From contig NZ_JAPIVT010000004.1 of the NCBI RefSeq assembly GCF_026239735.1, positions 62,001 to 126,000 of the forward strand: a stretch of DNA of 64,000 bases, given 5' to 3'. Numbering within the stretch: position 1 is the first letter of the stretch; each line of letters starts with the position of its first letter. The notes below the pieces were generated by a model that was given only the letters and a program-made list of their open reading frames with translations, did no database searches and was not told the origin of the DNA. The position numbers were made by a program, and so were the translations under genes. The stretch is from Pedobacter sp. MC2016-05 (GTDB lineage Bacteria; Bacteroidota; Bacteroidia; Sphingobacteriales; Sphingobacteriaceae). Below, one piece after another: positions 27,042 through 38,321 of the stretch.

Positions 27042-29876
27042 ATGTTCAAAATTCTGAAATTAATAGCTCTCCTTGTTTCCATCTTAATAGTAAAACCAAC
27101 ATTAGCGCAGCAAGCCAAACCTGTTTTCCCAGGTTCGGCTAAAGGCGTGTTAAGAGATACGGCTCATAACTATACCTTAAAATCGGCTACAGTTTCAGTC
27201 TATAAATTGGCAGATAGCAGTTTATTGAGTTATCAAATCAGTAATAATTATGGCGAGTTTAGCTTCAAAAACCTTCCTGTAGGAACTTCTTTGCAATTGG
27301 AGGTTAGCCATGTAAGTTACCAAACGCTTCGTAAAAAATTTACCATCCCCAGCGATAAAAACGCTATCGATTTACATACACTTATTATCAACCCAAAAGA
27401 TATTACCTTAAATGAAGTGACGGTAACAGTACCGCCCATTACCATGAACGGTGATACACTAGAATTTAATGCCGCAGCATTTAAACTTGATAGCAACGCG
27501 GTGGTAGAAGATCTACTTCGTAAAATTCCGAACATTACTTTGTGGGGCGATGGGTTAATAACCGTGAACGGCAGAGAGATAAAAAGTGTTTTAGTGAATG
27601 GAAAACCATTTTTTGGAGGGGATACAAAAGTTGCCACTCAAAATATTGCTAAAAATGCTTTGGAAAAGATTCAGGTTTATAACACCATTAAGGATAAAAC
27701 CAATCCTTTAGATTCTACCCTTACCATGAACTTAAAATTAAAAAAGGGAAAAGAGATCGGGTATTTTGGTAAAATCTCTGCAGGTTATGGAACAGATAAT
27801 CGATTTGATGGCGATTTAAGTTTTAATATGTTTAGTCCGAAAATGCAATTGGCGATTGTAGGCGCAAGCAATAATGTGAATAAATCGTTAAACAATATTA
27901 ATACATTGATGACCAATAGCACTTTTAAAGGCATTGGAACCAACAGTGATTATCAATCAGACTTTCGGGCTTCTGGTATAAATAGAGCCAATGCTGGTGG
28001 AGTTTCTTTTACTTACAATTTTATTGAAAAACCAAACTGGGAACTTCGAAACACACTTACCTCAACCTATTTTATTCAGGATAGAAATAGCGATGTGGTA
28101 AGTAATACTCAAACTACTACATCAATTAATACTAATGATAAAATTTACGAACAAAGTAATAATAGAAACAGATTTGAAAGCACCAATCAAAATTTTGATG
28201 CTAAGTATGAATTAATCAAACGAAACAAAAATTTAACATTAAGTCAAAATTTTCAGAAAAACAGCGGAGAAAACACGGGTGAAACACTCAGAAATGCCAG
28301 AAATGCTGAAGGTATGCTCACAAGCACCAACAATACGCTGAGCCAAGGCAATTTTGATAATACTAGTTTTAATTTCCTAGCCAATTATCACCTGTCGCAG
28401 GATTGGCTGAAACCTCGTAGGAAATTCAAAGGTATAAATATCACTTACGGACTTAGAGTTGATGATTCTCAAAATGAAAACTCCAACTTAACCGAATTTA
28501 AATCTTTTACTAACGCGGCTTCCGATCAACGTTTCGATCGTAGATATGATAAAAACATCAACACTCTTAATCAACAATTTGATGTCGAATTTCCAAACTT
28601 AAGGTCGATATTTTTTGGAGATAAACGATTAGGAGGAATTGATTTCGCTTTCAAAAATCAATTGAACTTCAACAACAGAAAAGATGACAACCAGGTTGAA
28701 GACCTAAACGGAAACACTAATACTTACCAACGAAATACTTATCTTACCAACAAGCTTGAAACCAATCGCATTGACGAAACCCCCGGAATTACATTTACCA
28801 AAACGATAAATAAAAGCCTATCTAACCGCTACAGCAAAAATCTTAGTTTCAATTTCGCTCCGAAACAGACGTTTATTTTTCAGGATAATAAGTCGCAAAA
28901 AAGTTTTCAAAATTTAAACAGGACTTATACCCGCTTCCTTCCCGATGCGTTTGTTAATTACTCAAATTACCAATTTGGAGAACATTTGAAAAACTATCGT
29001 TTAAGCTACAATACGAAAATCAGAATTCCAAATATCGATCAATTGGCGCCACTAATTGATAGTACTAACTTATATTCGATACAGAGGGGGAATTTAAACT
29101 TAAGAGAGGCAGTAGACCGAGAAATTAGCCTATCGACTAATCATTATGACCAAACCAATAAAAACACATTAAACTATAACTTATCACTTACTGCCGGTTT
29201 TACAAACGACAACATTGTAGACAGTACTTTTATAGATGATTTGAATAGAAGAACAATTTTTCTAACCAATGCAAATGGTAGAAAATACATTAATTTTTAT
29301 GGAGATATTCGCAAAGCAATTAAGTTTAAAGCATCCGAATTGCAGCTTAGTCTGTCGTCGCAAATCAATAACGACCAAAACCCTGGCTTCACAAATAATG
29401 CTTTTGCTTTTTCTAAAAACCTAAACACAAACTCCGATTTAAAAGTTAATTACACCTATAAAGATTATTTGGCTATAGCGGTAAGTCAGAACTATGGAAC
29501 CTACCAATCAAAGCAAGAGGCATTTAATACTGAGTACACAGGCGTAAACATGGCTTCTACTATAAGTTCAAGCTACAATTTTTCAAAGAGATTAACCCTT
29601 AGGAGCAACATTACCTACAACAGAAGTACCTCATCAAATGCGAATGATATTAACTTTACCATTTGGAATGCTAATCTTTTGTACCGCTTTTTGAAAGGAA
29701 ATAACGCTGAAATAAAACTAGCAGCCTTGGATATTTTACATCAAAATACGAGTGTAATTAATTATGGAGGAAACAACAGTTTCACAATTGGCACCAGAAA
29801 TGTACTCCAACAGTATTTTATGGCAACCTTATCATACTACCCTAAGCAATTTGGAAAAAAACCTGTGAAGAAATAA
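27042..29876 (+). CDS. Large TonB-dependent-receptor-like outer-membrane protein
   Basis: 944 residues. Signal peptide (PTLAQ end), a carboxypeptidase-regulatory-like domain (about 33-115: NYGEFSFKNLPVGTSLQLEV), a plug-like region (DLLRKIPNITLWGDGLITVN and ALEKIQVYNTIKDKTNP) and a long Asn/Thr-rich barrel of alternating strands. It resembles TonB-dependent receptors of the outer-membrane beta-barrel type; a TonB box was not recognised. Probably cotranscribed with the beta-propeller gene eight bases upstream. Confidence 0.82.
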   Translation: MFKILKLIALLVSILIVKPTLAQQAKPVFPGSAKGVLRDTAHNYTLKSATVSVYKLADSSLLSYQISNNYGEFSFKNLPVGTSLQLEVSHVSYQTLRKKFTIPSDKNAIDLHTLIINPKDITLNEVTVTVPPITMNGDTLEFNAAAFKLDSNAVVEDLLRKIPNITLWGDGLITVNGREIKSVLVNGKPFFGGDTKVATQNIAKNALEKIQVYNTIKDKTNPLDSTLTMNLKLKKGKEIGYFGKISAGYGTDNRFDGDLSFNMFSPKMQLAIVGASNNVNKSLNNINTLMTNSTFKGIGTNSDYQSDFRASGINRANAGGVSFTYNFIEKPNWELRNTLTSTYFIQDRNSDVVSNTQTTTSINTNDKIYEQSNNRNRFESTNQNFDAKYELIKRNKNLTLSQNFQKNSGENTGETLRNARNAEGMLTSTNNTLSQGNFDNTSFNFLANYHLSQDWLKPRRKFKGINITYGLRVDDSQNENSNLTEFKSFTNAASDQRFDRRYDKNINTLNQQFDVEFPNLRSIFFGDKRLGGIDFAFKNQLNFNNRKDDNQVEDLNGNTNTYQRNTYLTNKLETNRIDETPGITFTKTINKSLSNRYSKNLSFNFAPKQTFIFQDNKSQKSFQNLNRTYTRFLPDAFVNYSNYQFGEHLKNYRLSYNTKIRIPNIDQLAPLIDSTNLYSIQRGNLNLREAVDREISLSTNHYDQTNKNTLNYNLSLTAGFTNDNIVDSTFIDDLNRRTIFLTNANGRKYINFYGDIRKAIKFKASELQLSLSSQINNDQNPGFTNNAFAFSKNLNTNSDLKVNYTYKDYLAIAVSQNYGTYQSKQEAFNTEYTGVNMASTISSSYNFSKRLTLRSNITYNRSTSSNANDINFTIWNANLLYRFLKGNNAEIKLAALDILHQNTSVINYGGNNSFTIGTRNVLQQYFMATLSYYPKQFGKKPVKK

Positions 29877-29888
29877 TCTATTTCTTCA
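29866..29888. terminator. Perfect palindrome over two convergent stop codons
   Basis: A 10-base arm (TGAAGAAATA), loop ATC, and its exact complement (TATTTCTTCA). It contains the TAA of the plus-strand receptor gene and the TAG of the minus-strand M20 gene. It could act as a compact two-way terminator, though no long T-run follows on either strand; part of the symmetry comes from Lys-Lys codons at both protein ends. Confidence 0.4.
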
Positions 29889-31182
29889 TCCCCATATAAT
29901 CCAGCGTTAAATTGGATAATAATTTTACGCCCAACACAAAGCCGCTTTCATCCAAATAGAAATCGGGCGTATGGTGAGAAGCCGTTTTTAAAGGATCTTT
30001 GCCTTTTGGCATGCCACCAAGAAAGACAAACAAGCCTGGTATTTTTTCCTGGAAAAATGAAAAGTCTTCAGCGCCAGTAACAGGCGGCTTAAGCATTACA
30101 TTGTCTGCTCCGGCAGTTGCTTTCATACTCGGAAGCATTTTTTCTGTTAAAGCGATATCATTATATGTAACAGGATAATGGTTACTATATGGGATTTTAA
30201 CTTCTGCAGTTCCGCCGCCAGCCTCGGCTGTTTTGGTGGCAATAGTTTTAATACGCTCAATAAACATCGCTTCATCTTCCTTGCTAAAATTACGAACCGT
30301 CCCGAGCATCTCGACTTTCTCGGGGATAATATTCGAACGTACACCACCATTGATAGCGCCGATAGTGACCACGCCTGGGTTTTCTGTAAGATTCAAATTT
30401 CTGCTTACAATGGTTTGAAGATTGTTTAGAATTTGGGCTGAAATTACAATAGGATCGATACTGCTCCAGGGATAGGCGCCATGTGCTTGTCGGCCTGTTA
30501 CCGTAATTTTCATATCGTTTACCGCAGCCATTGTACCGCCGGGGCGATAAGTTACTTTGCCCACTTCTGTTTGAGCATTAATGTGTAAGCCAAAAATAGC
30601 TTCCACTTTTGGATTTTCTAAAACTCCCTCTTTAATCATCAAGGCAGCACCGCCTTCTTCTCCTGCCGGAACACCTTCTTCTGCGGGTTGAAAAATGAAT
30701 TTCACAGTCCCGGGAATATCCTTTTTAATTGAAGCCAAAGCCTCTGCTACGCCCATTAAAATAGCCATATGGCTATCATGACCACAAGCATGCATTACGC
30801 CTACTTCTAGTCCGTTGTATTGCGCTTTCACTTTTGAAGCGAAAGGAACATCAACTCTTTCTGTAACGGGAAGTCCATCCATATCGGCTCTTAGTGCAAC
30901 CACCGGACCAGGCTTACCTCCTTTTAAAATGCCAACCACACCAGTTTTGGCAACGCCAGTTTTAACCATTATGCCCAACGATTCGAGATGCTTTGCAATG
31001 ATTTCTGCTGTTCTGGTTTCGGTATTGCCCAATTCAGGGTGTTCATGAAAATCTCTTCGCCAGGCGATTACTTTTTGTTCTAATGCATCGGCTTTTTTTG
31101 AAACCGCCGACCTCAAGTTAGATTGTTGAGCAAAGCTGACTAGCGAAATCAGCAGAAAAGGGATGATGTATAATTTTTTCAT
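29878..31182 (-). CDS. Secreted M20-family amidohydrolase / metallopeptidase
   Basis: 434 residues. Signal peptide (ISLVSFAQ end) followed by the M20D/hippurate-hydrolase pattern: RRDFHEHPELGNTETRT, LRADMDGLPV, VMHACGHDSHMAILMG (metal ligands), QPAEEGVPAGEEGG (catalytic/metal Glu) and GAEDFSFFQEKIPG. The dimerisation domain lies about 215-330. It likely hydrolyses N-acyl amino acids or dipeptides in the periplasm. A related cytosolic enzyme is encoded at 45308. Confidence 0.92.
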   Translation of the reverse strand: MKKLYIIPFLLISLVSFAQQSNLRSAVSKKADALEQKVIAWRRDFHEHPELGNTETRTAEIIAKHLESLGIMVKTGVAKTGVVGILKGGKPGPVVALRADMDGLPVTERVDVPFASKVKAQYNGLEVGVMHACGHDSHMAILMGVAEALASIKKDIPGTVKFIFQPAEEGVPAGEEGGAALMIKEGVLENPKVEAIFGLHINAQTEVGKVTYRPGGTMAAVNDMKITVTGRQAHGAYPWSSIDPIVISAQILNNLQTIVSRNLNLTENPGVVTIGAINGGVRSNIIPEKVEMLGTVRNFSKEDEAMFIERIKTIATKTAEAGGGTAEVKIPYSNHYPVTYNDIALTEKMLPSMKATAGADNVMLKPPVTGAEDFSFFQEKIPGLFVFLGGMPKGKDPLKTASHHTPDFYLDESGFVLGVKLLSNLTLDYMGMKK

Positions 31183-31221
31183 AGGAGATGATTAGTTGGT
31201 TTGCTAATTTAACAAGAAAAA

Positions 31222-31342
31222 GCTGTATCATTTATACAATCTGTTATCGTAAACCTGTGGAAGGACTTGTTAAAATACCAATTAAGGAGTTGCGACAAGC
31301 TCAACGCAACAAGGGTGAAGATGTTTAGATTTATGATACAGC
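31222..31342. repeat. MITE-like element with 10-bp terminal inverted repeats
   Basis: GCTGTATCAT at 31222-31231 is repeated inverted at 31333-31342 (ATGATACAGC). The 121-bp unit carries an inner palindrome (GTTGCG, 10-base loop, CGCAAC). It fills most of the gap between two minus-strand genes and has no ORF. Without other copies in view the mobile nature is only inferred. Confidence 0.4.
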
Positions 31343-31361
31343 CTCTAAATCACTTTATATT

Positions 31362-31886
31362 TTAACTAAATATGCCTTTCAGCTTATCTAATATCCCACC
31401 TTCGGCAGGAGTTTCGCCGTTTTGGCTAGCTGCAGGCGCTGGTCTGCCACCATTAAACATCCCAATTACATCGCTCACATCGAATTTAACATCACTTCCA
31501 CCAGCCAAACTGCCCAGTACATCTTTAATATTGAACGAACTATCATTTGGATCAGCAGTTTTTTGGGTTAGTTTTCCAATGATTACGGGGATTACCGTTG
31601 CAGCCAATTTCTTCGCTGTTTCTGCATTTATGCCTAAACCCGCTAATTTATCTGTAAAACTTCCAGCCGCCTGCTGTGTAACCGCTGATCCTTCTGCATT
31701 CCCAGAATTAAAAATTTCGGCCAAGCCACCTACATTTCCAGAGGAAATTTGATCTTTCAACGTATCAAAAATAGAATCTGAAGCCGCTTGAATTACCTGT
31801 TCATTTTGCTCATTTCGAATTTCGTTGTTATTTACAACGGTGTCCTGTACGTTTTCAAGCACCAATTCATTTAAATTTTCTAACAT
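31362..31886 (-). CDS. DUF937-like protein
   Basis: 174 residues, no signal peptide, Ala/Gly/Ser-rich. The central part (GLAEIFNSGNAEGSAVTQQA, then LAGLGINAETAKKLAATVIP) resembles the helical DUF937 domain, and the C-terminus is Gly/Pro-rich with repeated FxxxDVxGxF-like text. The family has no assigned role. A single gene between the MITE-like element and the divergent pgi gene. Confidence 0.65.
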   Translation of the reverse strand: MLENLNELVLENVQDTVVNNNEIRNEQNEQVIQAASDSIFDTLKDQISSGNVGGLAEIFNSGNAEGSAVTQQAAGSFTDKLAGLGINAETAKKLAATVIPVIIGKLTQKTADPNDSSFNIKDVLGSLAGGSDVKFDVSDVIGMFNGGRPAPAASQNGETPAEGGILDKLKGIFS

Positions 31887-32008
31887 ATCGTTTGTTATTT
31901 ATTTTATTGCTGGGTGCAAAATTTCAACGGGGACTAATATTAAAGTTACACTATAGATTCAACAATAAAAATTCTTATGGATTTTTGAACATTAAAAGAC
32001 AGAATTAA

Positions 32009-33691
<1,683 letters not shown>

Positions 33692-33741
33692 AACCTACAA
33701 GTAGTTTTGGCTTTTGAAAACAAAATCAAACAAAGTTTAGC

Positions 33742-33768
33742 AAAAAGCGAGTTTTATACTCGCTTTTT
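33742..33768 (+). terminator. Intrinsic terminator of pgi
   Basis: Perfect 10-base stem AAAAAGCGAG / CTCGCTTTTT with a seven-base loop, ending in a T-run, 50 bases after the pgi stop. Confidence 0.85.
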
Positions 33769-33890
33769 CTATTTATAATCAATATTTTAGGGCACCCTTA
33801 GCCAAGTGGCAAATCCAAATTAACTTATTAATGAAATTTTCTCTCGCTTCTCGCCTTTGATCGTTTCTAATCATTAAAAACAAATTACGA

Positions 33891-35204
33891 ATGAAAAAAA
33901 GATTTCTTTTTGCTTCGGCCCTTTCCATTTTATGTTTAAGTGCCTCCGCTCAAAAAGTACAATTTACGGAGTTCGACCTTGACAATGGTCTTCACGTTAT
34001 TTTACATCAAGACAAAACCGCACCCGTAGTCGCCGTTTCTGTAATGTATCATGTTGGTTCGAAAGACGAAGAAACAGAGCGCACAGGCTTTGCACACTTT
34101 TTCGAACATTTATTATTTGAAGGATCGGATAATATTAAACGCGGCGAATTTATGAAATTCGTAAGTAGCAATGGTGGGCAGAACAATGCAAATACCTCTC
34201 AAGACCGTACTTTTTATTACGAAGTGTTTCCCTCTAATCAATTGGAATTAGGCCTTTGGCTTGAAAGTGAAAGAATGTTGCACCCGGTGATTAATGAAGT
34301 TGGCGTTAAAACCCAAAATGAAGTTGTTAAAGAGGAAAAACGCTTACGTATTGATAATGCACCTTATGGAAAGTTTACCGAAAAAATATTTTCGCATCTG
34401 TTTGCTGGCCATCCTTATCGCTGGCAGCCAATTGGTTCAATGGAACATTTAGATGCTGCAAAACTTAGTGAGTTCATTGCATTCTTTAAAAAATATTATG
34501 TTCCTAACAATGCGGTTTTAACTATTGCAGGCGATGTGGATATCGAAAAAACCAAAGGCCTGGTTAAATCTTATTTTAACGAGGTACCAAAAGGTGAACC
34601 TGTTGTTCGCAAGGAGTACAAACTACCAGAGATCACTAAAGAGATCATCGATACCGCTTACGATGCCAATATTCAAATTCCGGCAATATTTGCAGCGTAT
34701 CGCGTACCGGGAATGAAAAGCAGAGATAGCAAAGTACTGGGCATGATCAGCTCTATTTTATCTGGCGGCGGTAGCTCGAGATTAAGCACTAAAATGGTTG
34801 ATGAAAAGAAAACTGCCTTGCAAGTAGCGGCTTTCAATTACAGTTTGGAGGATTACGGCGCTTATATCACTTTAGCCCTGCCAAATAAAAACACCCCACT
34901 AAACGATTTATTAAAAGATATTGATGAAGAAGTATCGCGTTTACAAACGGATTTAATCAGCGAAAGTGATTATAAAAAGTTGCAGAATAAATTTGAAAAC
35001 GATTACGTAAGCGCCAACAGCAGAATGCTCGGAGTTGCCGAAAATTTAGCAGCAGGTTACACCTTCCACGATAAAGATACAAACGACATCAACAAAGAAT
35101 TAGAAATAATAAGATCGATTACACGCGAGGAAATCAGAGACGTTGCCAAAAAATACCTAGGCAAAAATCAACGAGTTGTTTTGTATTATTTACCTAAGAA
35201 ATAA
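33891..35204 (+). CDS. M16 family zinc metallopeptidase (active subunit)
   Basis: 437 residues. Signal peptide (LCLSASAQ end), then the M16B fold with the inverted zinc motif HFFEH (about residues 71-75) and a downstream Glu in NEVVKEEKR as third ligand. In two-gene M16B systems one subunit carries the zinc site and the other the substrate-binding loops; the next gene, 29 bases downstream, encodes the partner. Periplasmic processing of small peptides is likely. Confidence 0.93.
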   Translation: MKKRFLFASALSILCLSASAQKVQFTEFDLDNGLHVILHQDKTAPVVAVSVMYHVGSKDEETERTGFAHFFEHLLFEGSDNIKRGEFMKFVSSNGGQNNANTSQDRTFYYEVFPSNQLELGLWLESERMLHPVINEVGVKTQNEVVKEEKRLRIDNAPYGKFTEKIFSHLFAGHPYRWQPIGSMEHLDAAKLSEFIAFFKKYYVPNNAVLTIAGDVDIEKTKGLVKSYFNEVPKGEPVVRKEYKLPEITKEIIDTAYDANIQIPAIFAAYRVPGMKSRDSKVLGMISSILSGGGSSRLSTKMVDEKKTALQVAAFNYSLEDYGAYITLALPNKNTPLNDLLKDIDEEVSRLQTDLISESDYKKLQNKFENDYVSANSRMLGVAENLAAGYTFHDKDTNDINKELEIIRSITREEIRDVAKKYLGKNQRVVLYYLPKK

Positions 35205-35233
35205 GCGCTTTATATCTTACATTATTTAAAATC

Positions 35234-37315
35234 ATGAAAAAAATATTCATCATAGCTGCAATTTCCTTATTGGCTCAAGGTATTTCGGCACAAACTATAA
35301 ATCGCAGTCAAAAACCAAAACCTGGTCCGGCGCCTGTAATAACTATCGGCGATCCGGTAATTTATAAACTGGCCAACGGCATCACTGTTTTAGTGGTAGA
35401 AAATCATAAGTTACCTAAAATCTCAGCAAGCTATAGTATCGATGCTGGTCCGATTACCGAAGGCACTAAGGCTGGCGTGGTGGGCTTAATGGGCAGCATG
35501 TTAAATGAAGGAACAACCGCCAAAACCAAGGCACAATTCGATGAGGCGGTAGATCAATTAGGTGCCGATGTTGCTGCTAATGCATCTGGGGGTTCGGCAT
35601 CAGCTTTAACCCGCTATTTTCCTCAAGCTTTCGCTTTAATGGCAGAAAGTATCAGAAAGCCAGCATTCCCTGAAGCTTCTTTTGAAAAGATAAAATCTCA
35701 AACGATTACGGGATTGAAATCAAATGAAAAAAATGCCAAAGCAATATCTTCACGTGTGGTAAATGCCCTGGCTTATGGAAAAAATCATCCTAATGGAGAA
35801 TTTGAGACGGAAGCATCTATCAACGGTTTAACTTTGGCTGATGTAAAGAACGCTTATGCAAAATACATTACTCCATCTAGAGGTTATTTAACTTTTGTCG
35901 GAGATATTAAACCAGAAATGGCAAAAGCGCTTGCAGAAAAAGCATTCGGCGATTGGAAAGGCGCAAAATTAACTTTACCTACATTAGCAAAAGTGAGCAA
36001 TCCTGCTAAAACTGAAGTTGATGTAATTAATGTAAGTAACGCGGTACAATCTGAAATTACGGTGGTAAATTTAATCGATTTACCTATGAGCAATCCTGAT
36101 TACTTTCCACTTTTATTGGCTAATCAAATCTTAGGTGGAGGTTCGGAATCCAGATTATTTATGAATCTACGTGAAAAACATGGATTTACTTATGGCGCCT
36201 ATTCTAGCACAAGTGCCGGAAGATTTCAGTCAAAATTTTCCGCTAACGCCGCCGTTAGAAACGAAAAAGTTGATAGTGCCGTAGTTGAATTTTTGAAAGA
36301 GATAAATACCATCCGTACGGCAAAGGTATCTGCGGAGGAGCTGCAAAATGCAAAAAATCTTTACAATGGTAGCTTTGCGCTGGGTCTTGAAAACCCTGCC
36401 CGTATTGCTGGCTTCGCTAGTAGTATTTTAATTAATAATTTACCTAAAGATTTTTACCGTACTTACTTACAAAAATTAAATGCGGTAACAGCTGACGACA
36501 TTTTAAGAGTTGCCAAAAAATATTACAATCATGATAATACCCGTGTAGTAATTGTTGGCAAAACGGAAGCTTTTATACCGGGCTTAAAGAAAGCTGGTTT
36601 TGCGGTCAATCAATTTGATAGTTACGCAATGCCTGTTACAGCTGCCGCTACTACTAGCACAGCCACTACAAAGGGTGCTAAAGATGTTATAGCAAGTTAC
36701 ATTACAGCAATAGGCGGAGAAGCAGCGATTAAAAAGATCACGTCGTTACAACAAAATGGTGAAATGGACATGCAAGGCAACAAGTTAACTGTAACCATGA
36801 AAAACATGGCGCCGAACGCAAATAGCATGGAAATATCTATGATGGGACAAACTGCAATGAAACAAGTTTTCAATGGGACAACTGGATATGCCACGCAAAT
36901 GGGGCAAAAGAAAGAATTAACTGGAGATGACCTGACAGACAAGAAAGAGGAAAAAGGCTTGGTAAGTCAGTTGTACTATGCTACTGATGGCTGGAAAGTT
37001 GAATCGGCCGGAACAGCAAAAGTGGGAACAGCCGACGCTTATAAATTAGAAATTACTTCACCATCTGGCAAAAAGAAAACTGAATATTATGATGTCAAGA
37101 CTGGCTTGCTTTTGAAAGATGAGAAAACGGTAACAAAGGGCACTGTAGAAATTAGTCAATCGACAGAGTATGCTGATTACAAGAAAGTAGGAGACCTATT
37201 ATTTCCTCATTCATTGACGCAAAGCGTCCAAACTCCACAAGGCTCACAAGAGTTTGCCATTATAATTAAAGAAATTAAAGTGAATCCGCCACTAAAAGCA
37301 GAAGAATTTAATTAA
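35234..37315 (+). CDS. M16 family protein lacking the zinc motif, with LolA-like C-terminal domain
   Basis: 693 residues. Signal peptide (QGISAQ end), then M16 homology (about 30-460) in which the HxxEH position reads GLMGSMLNEG, so zinc is not bound; the R/Y loop FTYGAYSS needed for substrate binding is present. It is the expected inactive partner of the preceding gene. Residues about 475-693 (ITAIGGEAAIKKITSLQQNG, YYDVKTGLLLKDEK) resemble the LolA/lipoprotein-sorting type antiparallel sheet. A terminator follows at 37335. Confidence 0.88.
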   Translation: MKKIFIIAAISLLAQGISAQTINRSQKPKPGPAPVITIGDPVIYKLANGITVLVVENHKLPKISASYSIDAGPITEGTKAGVVGLMGSMLNEGTTAKTKAQFDEAVDQLGADVAANASGGSASALTRYFPQAFALMAESIRKPAFPEASFEKIKSQTITGLKSNEKNAKAISSRVVNALAYGKNHPNGEFETEASINGLTLADVKNAYAKYITPSRGYLTFVGDIKPEMAKALAEKAFGDWKGAKLTLPTLAKVSNPAKTEVDVINVSNAVQSEITVVNLIDLPMSNPDYFPLLLANQILGGGSESRLFMNLREKHGFTYGAYSSTSAGRFQSKFSANAAVRNEKVDSAVVEFLKEINTIRTAKVSAEELQNAKNLYNGSFALGLENPARIAGFASSILINNLPKDFYRTYLQKLNAVTADDILRVAKKYYNHDNTRVVIVGKTEAFIPGLKKAGFAVNQFDSYAMPVTAAATTSTATTKGAKDVIASYITAIGGEAAIKKITSLQQNGEMDMQGNKLTVTMKNMAPNANSMEISMMGQTAMKQVFNGTTGYATQMGQKKELTGDDLTDKKEEKGLVSQLYYATDGWKVESAGTAKVGTADAYKLEITSPSGKKKTEYYDVKTGLLLKDEKTVTKGTVEISQSTEYADYKKVGDLLFPHSLTQSVQTPQGSQEFAIIIKEIKVNPPLKAEEFN

Positions 37316-37334
37316 CGAGTTATTTTGAAGATAG

Positions 37335-37367
37335 AAAGCCGTTGCATTTAAAATGTAACGGCTTTTT
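37335..37367 (+). terminator. Intrinsic terminator of the M16 gene pair
   Basis: AAAGCCGTT and AACGGCTTT arms around an AT-rich loop that can extend the pairing, followed by TTACTTTT. It starts 20 bases after the stop codon. Confidence 0.8.
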
Positions 37368-37463
37368 ACTTTTGAAGCCATTCTTTGCTTTTTCATAATA
37401 TCATTTATGGAATGTTTGAAACTTGCACATCTTTAATTTGTTATACTTTAAAACACACAGGTT

Positions 37464-38003
37464 ATGAAACAATTTAGATTAATACTGAGCTTGGTTTTGG
37501 TGAGCTCATCATTATCATTACTCGCACAAACAGATAAAGAAACCACAGAAAAAATAATTAAAGAGCAGAACTATACATTTGTGGCTAATTCTGCCATCCC
37601 GATGGCTAATATGGATGTTTCGAGAGTCTTGGAAAGAATGCCCGGAAATCCAAGTGGGTCTTACATCAATTTATCAGGAAGCAACTACGACTTCACAGTA
37701 ACCAAGGATAGCATTATTGCTTACTTGCCATTTTATGGGAGAGCATTTAGTGCGCCATATAACCCGAATGAAGGTGGAATAAAGTTTACTTCAAAAGATT
37801 TTACTTACAGGCAAACTGTGAGTAAAAAAGGCGCCTATACTGTTCAAATAAATACGAAGGATGTTAAAAGGGAAAATTATAGGTTTACGTTAAATGTTTC
37901 TACAAGTGGATACGCTACTTTGGTTGCTTCTGGAAACAATAGGCAACCGATTACCTTTAACGGTGTATTGCAAGAATCGAAGAAGAAAGATAAAAATTTA
38001 TAA
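37464..38003 (+). CDS. DUF4251 secreted protein
   Basis: 179 residues. A signal peptide (SLSLLAQ end) is followed by a single beta-rich domain matching the DUF4251 pattern: YTFVANSAIPM, LSGSNYDFTVTKDSIIAYLP, FYGRAFSAPYNPNEGGIKF and RFTLNVSTSGYATLVASG. The family occurs in Bacteroidota, in the periplasm or outer surface, with no assigned function. Single gene. Confidence 0.85.
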   Translation: MKQFRLILSLVLVSSSLSLLAQTDKETTEKIIKEQNYTFVANSAIPMANMDVSRVLERMPGNPSGSYINLSGSNYDFTVTKDSIIAYLPFYGRAFSAPYNPNEGGIKFTSKDFTYRQTVSKKGAYTVQINTKDVKRENYRFTLNVSTSGYATLVASGNNRQPITFNGVLQESKKKDKNL

Positions 38004-38321
38004 ATCAGGTGTGGAAGTCTAATCCTGTATCCTCATTCTCGCGTAGGCGTTAATTTTAAAGCAATGCATAATAAATCCGATTTAGATCCTCAGTCAAGCT
38101 GAAGGTTAATTTATTTGATAAAATCAATATAAATGACGTTAAGAACGGTCGTCATTGCGAGGCACGAAGCACTCTCCTTTAAAAAAATAATGCAACAAAA
38201 GAGATTGCTTCAATCCATGAAAAATTGATTGAAGCAATTGTAAAGTTCGAAAATTAAAAACATCAATGTAGGATGAGGGTTATTTATGGTCGGTGGAGAT
38301 ACCGACCATAGAGGAATTATG
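38004..38321. repeat. Intergenic region with dispersed repeats and two palindromes
   Basis: No gene is seen between two convergent genes. It contains a segment CGTCATTGCGAGGCACGAAG (about 38149-38168) of the kind found in dispersed intergenic repeats, a perfect 12-base stem hairpin (ATTGCTTCAATC 38204-38215; complement 38227-38238) and a perfect 10-base stem (TATGGTCGGT 38285-38294; ACCGACCATA 38301-38310). The last shares its GGTCGGT arm with the 11174 cluster. Either stem could also help end transcription. Confidence 0.5.

Noticed and set aside
33785..33815. Short stretch resembling a tRNA D-arm after pgi
   Set aside because: No acceptor stem, anticodon arm or T-arm could be built around it.
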